A stretch of DNA of 64,000 bases from Acinetobacter sp. WCHAc010034 (GCF_001696615.3 NZ_CP032279.1:1116001-1180000); one strand, 5' to 3'. Counted from the stretch's first letter, positions 18,585 to 29,547 are shown. A program made the numbers and translations. Notes: generated from the sequence alone by a model not told the origin.

Positions 18585-18752
18585 ATGAAAAGAATCATCA
18601 TGGCGCTCAGCATGCTGTGCTTCAGCGCCCTGTCCGCATGCGCCGTGCATACCCGGGAAGGCAGCATTACCGTTGACCCGGACTGGGGCCATTACCCGCA
18701 TGATCATGGCGGCTTCTGCCCGCCTGGACAGGCCAAAAAGGGCCGCTGCTGA
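18585..18752 (+). CDS. Small Cys/His-containing lipoprotein (55 aa)
   Basis: An unlisted short gene: ATG 18585 with GAGGG nine bases upstream, ending TGA 18750-18752. The product has a lipoprotein signal (KRIIMALSMLCFSALSAC) with a lipobox ending at Cys19, so the mature lipoprotein is only about 37 residues. The mature part is polar and contains HYPHDHGGFCPPGQAKKGRC, with three histidines and two cysteines that could bind a metal or form a disulfide. A terminator follows 16 bases downstream. The complete start signal, lipobox and terminator support a real gene. Function is unknown. Confidence 0.72.
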   Translation: MKRIIMALSMLCFSALSACAVHTREGSITVDPDWGHYPHDHGGFCPPGQAKKGRC

Positions 18753-18767
18753 GCCTAATGCATGCGC

Positions 18768-18795
18768 AAGCCTTCAGATATGAAGGCTTTTCTTT
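18768..18795 (+). terminator. Rho-independent terminator after small lipoprotein gene
   Basis: AAGCCTTCA (18768-18776) pairs with TGAAGGCTT (18781-18789), with loop GATA, followed by TTTCTTT. Confidence 0.85.
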
Positions 18796-18888
18796 GGATG
18801 CCGCCCAGACAGCTGCCTAGCTATTTTCTTCAGCAGTTCATGCAATTTTGTAAGTTATTGCCACTCCGGAAAACGATCTGGCATAGAT

Positions 18889-18908
18889 AATGTATACATC
18901 TGTATATT
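18889..18908. promoter_or_regulatory. Direct repeat TGTATA upstream of the 516-aa gene
   Basis: TGTATA occurs at 18891 and again at 18901, one helical turn apart, about 35 bases before the next start codon. The first copy is part of the palindrome ATGTATACAT. It could be an operator or part of the promoter. This is speculative. Confidence 0.3.
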
Positions 18909-18936
18909 AATAATTAGATCACGTGAGATATTTTGC

Positions 18937-20487
18937 ATGTCCAGCTCCATAGACGGTCTTCAGTTTCCAAACCCAGCGCAAAAGCACAAGCCCAGCACCT
19001 CTAAAACCGGCCGGGAAATTATTGCGGAAGCCTTAGCCAGCGTTGACCACAGCGCTTCGCTGCAGGCCACTGCAGAAAAAAACTGGCGCAAGCAGTACCC
19101 GCGCTATTTTAAGGCGCTGGTTGAGCAAGGCATTCAGAACGCCGGCAAGCCGATTCAGATTGCCGAAGCCGGCCTGAATAAAGCGCACCATACCTTCGAG
19201 TTTTTCCGCAACGGCGAAAAGCATCTGCTGAAAAATGTCATGCAGCTGGACGCGCAGCCGCTGCATACCATCAAGCTGAAAGGCGAAAGTACTGAAGCGC
19301 CGGAATGGCATGTGCCCTATCATGGCCAGAAGCTGCGGGGCGACGCCTTGCTGGCGCAGATTCAGAAATGGCAGGATGCCGGCATTGTAGAGCCGAGCCA
19401 TGCCGATGCCCTGAGGGAAGCGGCCGCCCATCCGGAATGGTTCGACCTGTCTGACCGCACCATGGTGTTATTCGGCGCGGCTTCTGAAGCCGGCCCGCTG
19501 ACCTGGCTGTCCAAATGGAAGGCCAATATTGTTGCGGTAGATTTGCCGAACAGCCGCGTTTGGGGCCGGATTTTAGACACGGTCCGCAAAGGCAATGCCA
19601 CGCTGTATGCGCCAAGCGCGGAAGCGCTTGCTGCAGATACGCCTGCGGCTGTATTGAAGGAAAAGTTAGGCGCCAACCTGCTGACGCAGATTCCGGAAAT
19701 TGCGCAGTGGCTGCTGCAGAACCCTGATCAGCTGGATTTGGCCGCTATCGCCTATTTGGACGGCGAAAAGCATGTGCGTGTTTCCATGGCGATGGATGCG
19801 ATTATGCAGCATGTCAGCGCGCACAAGGCCGGCACCAGCCTGATGTATATGTGCACCCCGACCGATGTCTATGCCGTGCCCGCAGAAGTGATTGAGGCCT
19901 CCACCGATAAGTTTGCGCAGCGCTCTAAAGCGCAGCAGCTGATCAGCACCGGCATTTCCGCCCTTTCGCGCCAAAATTTGTTCAGAAAAAACCTGCACGG
20001 CCTGATTGCTTCAGACAATGGCCAAAACTACGGCATTGCCGACTGCCTGGTGGTGGAGCAAGGCCCGAACTACGCTTTGGCCAAGCGCATTCAGCAGTGG
20101 CGCGCAACACTGGCGCGCCATCAGGGCCAGCGGGTCAGCATTAATATTGCGCCATCCACCACAACGCATTCCGTGACGAAAAACCCGCTGCTGAAAGCGG
20201 CCTTTAACGGCGCCAGCCTGTTTGATGTGGAAGCCTTCAAGCCGGAAACTACCAATGCGATTATGGCGGCGCTGTGGGTGCATGATTTGCGCAGTCCAAA
20301 GTCGGCGGCCAATCCGGAAGTGGAACTCGCGCATCCGCTGGAGCTGATGATGAAAGGCGCCAATCACGGCGGCTTATGGCGTGTCGCCTATTTAGCCCGC
20401 ACAGCGCTGCCTTTCGCCGCGGTATATGGTTTCGCCGCGGAAAAGCTGCCGCTTGACAAAGTGCTGGGCAAGCTGAAAAAGCGGTAA
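18937..20487 (+). CDS. Uncharacterised 516-aa protein with Rossmann-like segment
   Basis: I do not recognise this family. The protein is soluble-looking over most of its length, with no signal peptide. A central stretch, TMVLFGAASEAGPLTWLSKWKANIVAVDLPNSRVW (about residues 175-210), looks like a nucleotide-binding Rossmann beta-alpha-beta unit: a hydrophobic strand, a glycine-containing turn, a helix, and a second strand ending in Asp. A later conserved-looking stretch is SLMYMCTPTDVYAVPAE. The C-terminus has a hydrophobic segment (LARTALPFAAVYGFAAEKL) that could be one membrane helix. An oxidoreductase or transferase acting on an NAD(P)- or nucleotide-like ligand is possible but unproven. It is transcribed alone and ended by a strong terminator. 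Confidence 0.8.
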   Translation: MSSSIDGLQFPNPAQKHKPSTSKTGREIIAEALASVDHSASLQATAEKNWRKQYPRYFKALVEQGIQNAGKPIQIAEAGLNKAHHTFEFFRNGEKHLLKNVMQLDAQPLHTIKLKGESTEAPEWHVPYHGQKLRGDALLAQIQKWQDAGIVEPSHADALREAAAHPEWFDLSDRTMVLFGAASEAGPLTWLSKWKANIVAVDLPNSRVWGRILDTVRKGNATLYAPSAEALAADTPAAVLKEKLGANLLTQIPEIAQWLLQNPDQLDLAAIAYLDGEKHVRVSMAMDAIMQHVSAHKAGTSLMYMCTPTDVYAVPAEVIEASTDKFAQRSKAQQLISTGISALSRQNLFRKNLHGLIASDNGQNYGIADCLVVEQGPNYALAKRIQQWRATLARHQGQRVSINIAPSTTTHSVTKNPLLKAAFNGASLFDVEAFKPETTNAIMAALWVHDLRSPKSAANPEVELAHPLELMMKGANHGGLWRVAYLARTALPFAAVYGFAAEKLPLDKVLGKLKKR

Positions 20488-20528
20488 ACCCGCAAGATGA
20501 TTTCAGCCTCAAGCTGTTCTCCAATCCA

Positions 20529-20560
20529 TAAAAAAACGCTGCCAAGGCAGCGTTTTTTGA
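20529..20560. terminator. Bidirectional terminator
   Basis: AAAAAACGCTGCC pairs perfectly with GGCAGCGTTTTTT (20531-20558) around AA. It separates the convergent 516-aa gene and the phosphate transporter gene. Confidence 0.88.
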
Positions 20561-20584
20561 TCTCTGTGCAATCTAGGCAAATGC

Positions 20585-22207
20585 TTAGAAGACTTTCAGC
20601 AGCAGCCAGTACAGTGCGCCTGACAGGCAGATGGTTGCCGGCAAAGTGAACACCCATGCCGACAGAATGGTGCGCACCATTTGCGCATTCAGGCCGGATT
20701 TGTTCGCCACCATGGTGCCCGCAACCGCGCTGTTCAGGACATGCGTGGTGGATACCGGCATGCCGAGGCCATCAGCCGCTGCAATTGTTGACATCGCCAC
20801 CAGCTCAGCCGACATGCCTTGGCCATAAGTCATGTGGTTTTTGCCAATGCGCTCGCCCACAGTCACCACAATGCGCTTCCAGCCGACCATCGTGCCTAAG
20901 CCCAATGCCAAAGCAACCGCAACTTTCACCCATGTTGGAATGTACTGCAGGAATGAATCCAGATTGCTGCGGTACGCCTTCACAGTTTTCTTCTGCTCAG
21001 CCGTCATCGCCGGCAGCTGATCCGCTTTATCCAGGCGCTTGAATGCCGTCGTGCTGAGGTACATGTCGTTGCGGATCACCGAAACTTGCGCTTCAGGAAT
21101 TTCATCCACGCCGCCGTATTGCGCAACGCGCTCGCCCAAATGGCCCGTCAGGCTTGCCAAAGCGGGAACAACTTCAGCATTCACTTCTTTGGTCTGAATG
21201 TATTTGGTCAGGACTTCACGGGCTTGTTCATCGGCAATCTGCGCATGCTGCGGATAAACCGCCGCTGCAGTTTGCACGGACAGCTGCTCGAAAGACTGAA
21301 TATGCTTGTCATCTAAGTTTTTATTCAATGAATAAGCCAGCGGCACACAGCCGATCAGAATCAGCATGATCAGGCCCATGCCTTTCTGGCCGTCATTTGA
21401 ACCGTGCGCAAAGCTTACGCCTGTGCAGGTGAAAATCAGAATAGCGCGGATCAGCGGCGGCGGCGGCTTGTTGCCTTCCGGCGGCTGGAACAGTTCCAGC
21501 TGCTTTCTGAAGACTTTTTTCACCAGCAGGAACAGCAGCGCAGCGAATGCAAAGCCGATCAGCGGCGAGAACAGCAGCGCTTTGCCGACTTTCAGCACCT
21601 GCTCCATATCAATGCCGCTGGCGCCGCTGCCTGCGTTCAGCAGGTAGTTCATAATGCCGACGCCAAGGATCGAGCCAATCAGCGTATGCGAGCTTGAAGC
21701 TGGAATCCCCAAAAACCACGTGCCCAAGTTCCATAAAATGGCAGCGATCAGCATGGCGAAAACCATGGCAAAGCCTGCGCCGGAACCGACATTCATGATC
21801 AGTTCCACCGGCAGCAGGGCGATAATGCCGTAGGCAACCGCGCCGCTGGCGACCATTACGCCCAGGAAGTTGCAGAAGCCTGCCCACATCACCGCAACCG
21901 GCGCAGACAGCGCATTGGTGTAAATCACCGTAGCGACCGCATTGGCGGTATCATGGAAGCCGTTGACGAACTCAAAGCCGAGCGCAATGAACAAAGCTGT
22001 GCCCAGCAGAATCATGGAATACAGGCTTAACGCGGGAACATGCGCCAAATCAGCAGTTAATTGAAATCCAATATAAATAAGCGTTGAAATAATAACGGTT
22101 AAAAACACCGGCATAAAAAATTTCGGTGTAGGCACATGAACATTCGTCGACTTCTTAGCGGCAGTCGATGGTTGTGCTGAATCTACGGGAGTTTGATTAG
22201 AATTCAT
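20585..22207 (-). CDS. Low-affinity inorganic phosphate transporter, Pit family
   Basis: About 540 residues. The protein has the two inverted PiT repeats, GFEFVNGFHDTANAVATVIYTNAL near the N-terminus and VSFAHGSNDGQKGMGLIMLI in the middle, plus GLGMPVSTTHVLNSAVAGTM near the C-terminus. It carries phosphate, usually as a metal-phosphate complex, across the inner membrane with protons. A hydrophilic cytoplasmic loop of about 120 residues splits the two halves. An N-terminal cytoplasmic tail precedes the first helix. The start is uncertain: ATG 22207 (MNSNQTPVDS) is preferred, with ATG 22240 or TTG 22249 as upstream choices, none with a strong ribosome-binding site. No phoU-like gene is adjacent. 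Confidence 0.92.
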   Translation of the reverse strand: MNSNQTPVDSAQPSTAAKKSTNVHVPTPKFFMPVFLTVIISTLIYIGFQLTADLAHVPALSLYSMILLGTALFIALGFEFVNGFHDTANAVATVIYTNALSAPVAVMWAGFCNFLGVMVASGAVAYGIIALLPVELIMNVGSGAGFAMVFAMLIAAILWNLGTWFLGIPASSSHTLIGSILGVGIMNYLLNAGSGASGIDMEQVLKVGKALLFSPLIGFAFAALLFLLVKKVFRKQLELFQPPEGNKPPPPLIRAILIFTCTGVSFAHGSNDGQKGMGLIMLILIGCVPLAYSLNKNLDDKHIQSFEQLSVQTAAAVYPQHAQIADEQAREVLTKYIQTKEVNAEVVPALASLTGHLGERVAQYGGVDEIPEAQVSVIRNDMYLSTTAFKRLDKADQLPAMTAEQKKTVKAYRSNLDSFLQYIPTWVKVAVALALGLGTMVGWKRIVVTVGERIGKNHMTYGQGMSAELVAMSTIAAADGLGMPVSTTHVLNSAVAGTMVANKSGLNAQMVRTILSAWVFTLPATICLSGALYWLLLKVF

Positions 22208-22249
22208 GCAAGCAGGAATGGAGGATTTAAGAATCCCCATATTGTTCAA

Positions 22250-22672
22250 TTAAATTGTGACAATTATATGACAAAGCGCTGTCATATAAAGCAGTTTTTC
22301 ATACTTTATTGCATTTAATTCTTGCCGGCGCGCCCGCGCCATCCTTCAACTTAAATTATAAAAATCAAATATTTGTTTTCAAATATTGCGCACTTAAAAG
22401 GATAAACCTGAAATATTTCAAGGCTTAAATATTTTTGAAATATTTCATGGCGGATTATTACAAAAGATTGCCCGAGCACCATAATGACGCATTAATGCTG
22501 CAGCTTCATTAAGCAGACCGCCGCTTTGGCTGGCTATTCTGCGCAGGGCGCTACGGCTAAATATTCAGCAAAGCTGGTTCAGCGCAGCCCATAACTGGCG
22601 AGTATCCGTAAAAAGCGCCTGAATTCTGTTAATATATCGCCGATTTTATATTCCATCGGATTGGGGTTATTT
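22250..22672. other. Upstream region of metH, AT-rich, with twin palindromes
   Basis: About 420 bases between the divergent phosphate transporter and metH genes. No gene is visible. It contains two identical 12-bp palindromes (listed separately). I looked for a cobalamin riboswitch and saw no convincing B12 box or conserved core. Confidence 0.55.
22409..22447 (+). promoter_or_regulatory. Two identical palindromes, possible MetR-type operator
   Basis: TGAAATATTTCA is present at 22409-22420 and again at 22436-22447, 27 bases apart. Each is a perfect palindrome. MetR, the LysR-type activator of metE and metH, binds TGAA-N5-TTCA in enteric bacteria; here the spacing is TGAA-N4-TTCA, one base shorter. 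The location upstream of metH supports a regulatory role, but the regulator is inferred. Confidence 0.45.
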
Positions 22673-26362
<3,690 letters not shown>

Positions 26363-26375
26363 TTTGTTAATCTTA

Positions 26376-26478
26376 GAATCCCCCTAAATCCCCCTTTTGC
26401 AAAGGGGGACTTTATCATGTGATTAAATGAATTACGTGACAGCTCCTCCCTTTTTTAAAGGGAGGTTGGGAGGGATTA
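26376..26478 (+). repeat. Three-hairpin repeat, copy A (left of DUF2971 gene)
   Basis: A 103-base element starting 13 bases after the metH stop. It holds three hairpins: CCCCCTTT/AAAGGGGG (26390-26397 with 26401-26408), TCATGTGATT/AATTACGTGA (26415-26424 with 26430-26439, two G-T pairs) and CCTCCC/GGGAGG (26445-26450 with 26460-26465). Its two ends are imperfect inverted repeats of each other (AATCCCCC... and ...GGGATT), like a MITE. The first 37 bases are identical to copy B at 27574-27680, which lies in the opposite orientation. Confidence 0.88.
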
Positions 26479-26562
26479 ATATAAGCAAAAATGATTACAA
26501 TTGAATTTCAGAAAAATAACAATATAGACTTATAATTTTAATAAACCCAGAAGAGTTTACAT

Positions 26563-27567
26563 ATGTTTGTATATAAATATCGTGGCGGTGCATTTGAAAG
26601 AGATTTAAAGTCCTTAAAAAATAATGAGTTTTGGGCATCAAATACAAAGCAACTCAACGACCCTTGCGAAGGACTAATAACTAGCAATAGTTATCAACAA
26701 CAAATTAACATTCTCAAGAATGTTTTTTATCAACACAAAAACAATATAGCTTTAATTGAGCAAAGCCTTACAAATATTATAGATATGAAAGATACCAAGC
26801 TTGGTATTTTCTCATTAAGTAAGTGTTATAATGATGAACTTCTTTGGGCACATTATGCTGATAGTCATAAAGGTTTTTGTATAGAATATAATCTGGAAAA
26901 ACTTTTATCAAAGCAGGACCCTAAACATCGCTTTTTCGATATCCAATATTCAAATAAAATTCCTAATTTTGATCTTTCAACTGTTATAAATCAAAATGAT
27001 CCTGATAAATTAATTAAAATAATGCTTGGATTTAAATCTCAACGTTGGAATTACGAAAATGAATTACGGGTCATTACAGAAAATCAGGGCTCAAATATAT
27101 ACGATTTCAGAGCCGTAACAGCTATATATTTTGGATTAAAAGCCCCAAAAGATGATATAGAGCAGATAATGCAGACTTTACAAGGGCGCAACGTAAAATA
27201 TTTTCAAATGAAATTAAAACAGAATTCTTTTGAACTAGAAGCTACACAAATAAAAGATAAATTTCAAACTAATGTAAAATATAAATATTCTATAGCACCT
27301 ATCACTGAATTAGCAGTTGATCCTTCTACTTTAAAACTAGAATATCAAAAGTTCTCACCATATTTGCAAAAACTAGCCGAAATTGTTAGGCGAGAACCAG
27401 ATTGTTACGAGGTTACTTATATAGATCTAAGTCTTTCTAAAAGCACACCAAATAATCCTGTATTTTTTGCACAATATAAAACTCAAGCAGATGATTTTCA
27501 TACTCAGACTATACATTACACCACGAATCAAATTGACACAGAATACGATCAAATTGATGATCTCTAA
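26563..27567 (+). CDS. DUF2971 domain protein, AT-rich cargo gene between inverted repeats
   Basis: A 334-residue cytoplasmic-looking protein. The N-terminus (YKYRGGAFERDLKSLKNNEFWASNTKQLNDPCEG) and LGIFSLSKCYNDELLWAHYADSHKGFCIEYNLEK are the hallmarks of the DUF2971 family. Their biochemical activity is unknown, and members are often seen in variable or defence-linked loci. Base composition differs sharply from the neighbours: 19 of 60 bases are G or C at 26821-26880, against 34 of 60 at 24841-24900 in metH. The stop codon is six bases from repeat copy B, and copy A ends 84 bases before the start. This points to acquisition as a unit. The ribosome-binding site is a weak AAGAG. Confidence 0.85.
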   Translation: MFVYKYRGGAFERDLKSLKNNEFWASNTKQLNDPCEGLITSNSYQQQINILKNVFYQHKNNIALIEQSLTNIIDMKDTKLGIFSLSKCYNDELLWAHYADSHKGFCIEYNLEKLLSKQDPKHRFFDIQYSNKIPNFDLSTVINQNDPDKLIKIMLGFKSQRWNYENELRVITENQGSNIYDFRAVTAIYFGLKAPKDDIEQIMQTLQGRNVKYFQMKLKQNSFELEATQIKDKFQTNVKYKYSIAPITELAVDPSTLKLEYQKFSPYLQKLAEIVRREPDCYEVTYIDLSLSKSTPNNPVFFAQYKTQADDFHTQTIHYTTNQIDTEYDQIDDL

Positions 27568-27573
27568 AATAGC

Positions 27574-27680
27574 TAATCCTCCCCAACCCTCCTTTAAAAA
27601 GGAGGGAGTTCCGCGAATTGAATACCGACATTAAATTCGCGTGAAGTCCCCCTTTGCAAAAGGGGGATTTAGGGGGATTC
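27574..27680 (-). repeat. Three-hairpin repeat, copy B (right of DUF2971 gene, inverted)
   Basis: A 107-base element in inverted orientation to copy A. Read on the minus strand it begins with the same 37 bases as copy A, then a diverged middle hairpin (CGCGAATT 27612-27619 with AATTCGCG 27634-27641) and a third hairpin (CCCTCC with GGAGGG). Its last 12 bases (27669-27680) encode the final three residues and the stop of the DUF559 gene. The stems differ in sequence from copy A but keep pairing. Confidence 0.88.
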
Positions 27681-28040
27681 CAGCCTAAACTCCGCAACAC
27701 AATAAATCTGCTCTACAACAGCATCCGTTTCAGTCAAAATCTGACTATTTGAAAATCTTAGAACCATAAGCCCTAATTCACTCAAAGCCTTATCCCGATT
27801 TTGATCTGCATCTAAACCCTCTTCTGTGTAATGCTGCCCTCCATCACACTCAATTACCAAATTCGCTGCTGGGCAATAAAAATCCACAATAAAATTTAGC
27901 ATCGGCTTCTGCCTATAAAACTGCAGATCTAAAATTTGCTTACGCCTTAATCTCTGCCACAGCAGCTGTTCTGCATCCGTCATACTGCTGCGCAAATCAC
28001 GAGACGGCTGCTTTAAGTTTTTATTATAGGGTTTCATCAT
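27669..28040 (-). CDS. DUF559 domain protein, Vsr-like endonuclease fold
   Basis: A 123-residue protein of the DUF559 family, related to very-short-patch-repair and other PD-(D/E)XK nucleases. Visible marks are LRSSMTDAEQLLWQRLRRKQI, FYRQKPMLNFIVDFYCPAANLVIECDGGQHYTEEGLDADQNRDKAL, with the candidate active-site D (VDFYC) and E-x-D-G-x-x-H region, and the late VLRFSNSQILTETDAVVEQI. The role in the cell is unknown; such genes travel widely. The last codons (Glu-Ser-Pro-stop) lie inside repeat copy B, so the original C-terminus may have been replaced. It ends 101 bases past the convergent DUF2971 gene. Confidence 0.85.
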   Translation of the reverse strand: MMKPYNKNLKQPSRDLRSSMTDAEQLLWQRLRRKQILDLQFYRQKPMLNFIVDFYCPAANLVIECDGGQHYTEEGLDADQNRDKALSELGLMVLRFSNSQILTETDAVVEQIYCVAEFRLESP

Positions 28041-28050
28041 TTGATAATTT

Positions 28051-28536
28051 TTAAGCAGTCAATCGGTCTACAAACAGCACCCCATCCAAATGATCAACTT
28101 CATGCTGAATAATACGGGCAGGAAAACCTGAAAATTCCGCCTCAACTTTCTTGCCATTTAGTGTGAAATAACGCACCCGTATGCTTTGCGCACGCTCAAC
28201 TTGCCCGCGCTCATTCGGCACGCTTAAACAGCCCTCTTACCCCAAACACACAGCTTGAGAAAACGCTAAAATTTCGGGATTAACCATCACCACCGCCTCC
28301 ATTTCAGGCGCATCTGGATAACGCAGATTCGGACGCGATGCCACAATAATCACCCGCTTGGAAATATACACTTGCGGTGCGGCGACGCCTACGCCATTAC
28401 GCTCAAGCATGGTGGCATGCATAGCAGAAGACAGCTGCCGCAGCCATTCACTGTTAAATTCCGCGTCTGCGACGGACGCCGCTTTAAGCTTTAAAATCTC
28501 TTCGCCACGCTGCGCTACAGGTAAAATCACGCTCAT
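28051..28536 (-). pseudogene. Peptide deformylase paralogue broken by an in-frame stop
   Basis: One reading frame from ATG 28536 to TAA 28051-28053 encodes a deformylase-like protein of about 160 residues, interrupted by a single TAA at 28237-28239. Before the stop come motif I GVGVAAPQ and strand KRVIIVASRP. Directly after it, in the same frame, come motif II EGCLSVPNERG and motif III QHEVDHLDG with the metal-binding histidines. The stop occupies the position just before EGCLS, where homologues usually have Glu, so one base change (GAA to TAA) explains it. No frameshift is involved. The catalytic Cys and both His lie after the stop, so a truncated product would be inactive. An essential def gene is presumably elsewhere. 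A sequencing error remains possible. Confidence 0.85.
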
Positions 28537-28666
28537 CGGAACCTATAATTTTTTTGCAAGAATAATGAATAGCATCGTATTGGATATTTAATTCAGCTTC
28601 TATCATTTTCATTTAAGAATCTTGGCATAATATTTACCTGATAAAAATAACCTTCGGCACATCACA

Positions 28667-28870
28667 ATGAATGCGACCCAGCTTTTTCTCGGCGTTATCT
28701 TCAGCTCGATTGGCTTAGGCTACTTTCTGTATGGCAAAAAGCAGAAAATGACGGTGCCCTTTGCTGCAGGCTTAGCGCTAATGATTTTCCCCTATTTTAT
28801 CGAAAGCAGCATTTTTCTCAGCATGATTGGCATTGCATTATCCATGCTGCCGTATTTTCTGCGTTTTTAA
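28667..28870 (+). CDS. Small inner-membrane protein (67 aa)
   Basis: A 67-residue hydrophobic protein with two to three membrane segments (ATQLFLGVIFSSIGLGYFLYG, VPFAAGLALMIFPYFI, FLSMIGIALSMLPYFLRF) separated by a short basic loop, GKKQKM. Small proteins of this shape are common and conserved in Acinetobacter and other proteobacteria, but the function is unknown. It stands alone, divergent from the broken deformylase gene. There is no strong ribosome-binding site. Confidence 0.7.
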   Translation: MNATQLFLGVIFSSIGLGYFLYGKKQKMTVPFAAGLALMIFPYFIESSIFLSMIGIALSMLPYFLRF

Positions 28871-28977
28871 GTGAGCATTAGCAGGAAAAATAGGCCGATC
28901 ATTCTGCCGAGTATCTGCAGCCGCTTTTATGGTTTTCAAATAGCCCGCATGGCCGGCCGCGCCGCCGCATAAAATGC

Positions 28978-29008
28978 AAAATGCCCGATGAGGCGCACCG
29001 GGCATTCT
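28978..29008 (-). terminator. Probable terminator after DUF2505 gene
   Basis: AATGCCCG (28980-28987) pairs with CGGGCATT (28999-29006). On the minus strand the stem is followed by a T-rich stretch (TTGCATTTT). It lies about 40 bases past the stop at 29050. Confidence 0.6.
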
Positions 29009-29049
29009 GCAAATCAGCCTCAGTCCGCTTCGGAGCAAGGCAGATCTTC

Positions 29050-29547
29050 TTAAGCTGACAAATTCTTGCGCAGCTCATCTTCCACAATTTCCAGCTCCAG
29101 CTGGCTGAAACGGCGGATTTCAGCTTCTGCATGCTTTTCCAGCAGGCCGCCAATCAGCGGAACTTTCACTTTCACCGTCCATTCCAGCTGGAACTGAATC
29201 TGTGATGCATCGCCGGTCACTTGGCGCTGGCAGCGCGCTTCCAGCGGCAGGTTCGGGTCTAAAATCACTTCCGAAGTCATCTTGGCCAAGTCGCTGACAT
29301 CGGTGCGGTGCAGGCGGAAGGCATCCTTCAGCAGTTTTTTTGCGATGTCCGGAATATTGACATCCAAATTATAAGCGCGCTTTAAGGTATACATATCCCC
29401 AGTTTTCTGCGATTCCAGAATTTCCAGATTTTCGCCGGGAATGCGCCTGCATACCGCTTCATGCAAGGAGGTATCGGCGGCCAGGCGCTTGAAGTCTTCC
29501 AGTGAAACGCCCTGAATTGCCACGTTGACAGTAAATTGATGTGCCAT
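29050..29547 (-). CDS. DUF2505 family protein
   Basis: A 165-residue protein with no signal peptide or membrane helix. It matches the DUF2505 pattern, a START/SRPBCC-like lipid-binding fold: an N-terminal strand HQFTVNVAIQGVSLEDFKRLAAD, a middle region on a Y-x-x-x-V-N-I-P pattern, and a C-terminal amphipathic helix GLLEKHAEAEIRRFSQLELEIVEDEL. AGGA lies ten bases before the ATG. It is transcribed alone. A role in binding a hydrophobic ligand is plausible for the fold, but no function is known. Confidence 0.8.
   Translation of the reverse strand: MAHQFTVNVAIQGVSLEDFKRLAADTSLHEAVCRRIPGENLEILESQKTGDMYTLKRAYNLDVNIPDIAKKLLKDAFRLHRTDVSDLAKMTSEVILDPNLPLEARCQRQVTGDASQIQFQLEWTVKVKVPLIGGLLEKHAEAEIRRFSQLELEIVEDELRKNLSA

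Noticed and set aside
22250..22672. Possible cobalamin riboswitch upstream of metH
   Set aside because: I found no B12 box or conserved core; the region's only clear structure is the twin palindrome.
28237..28239. In-frame stop in the deformylase gene as a recoded (selenocysteine or pyrrolysine) codon
   Set aside because: The codon is TAA, whereas those recodings use TGA or TAG, and homologues have Glu at this place; simple nonsense mutation is the better reading.
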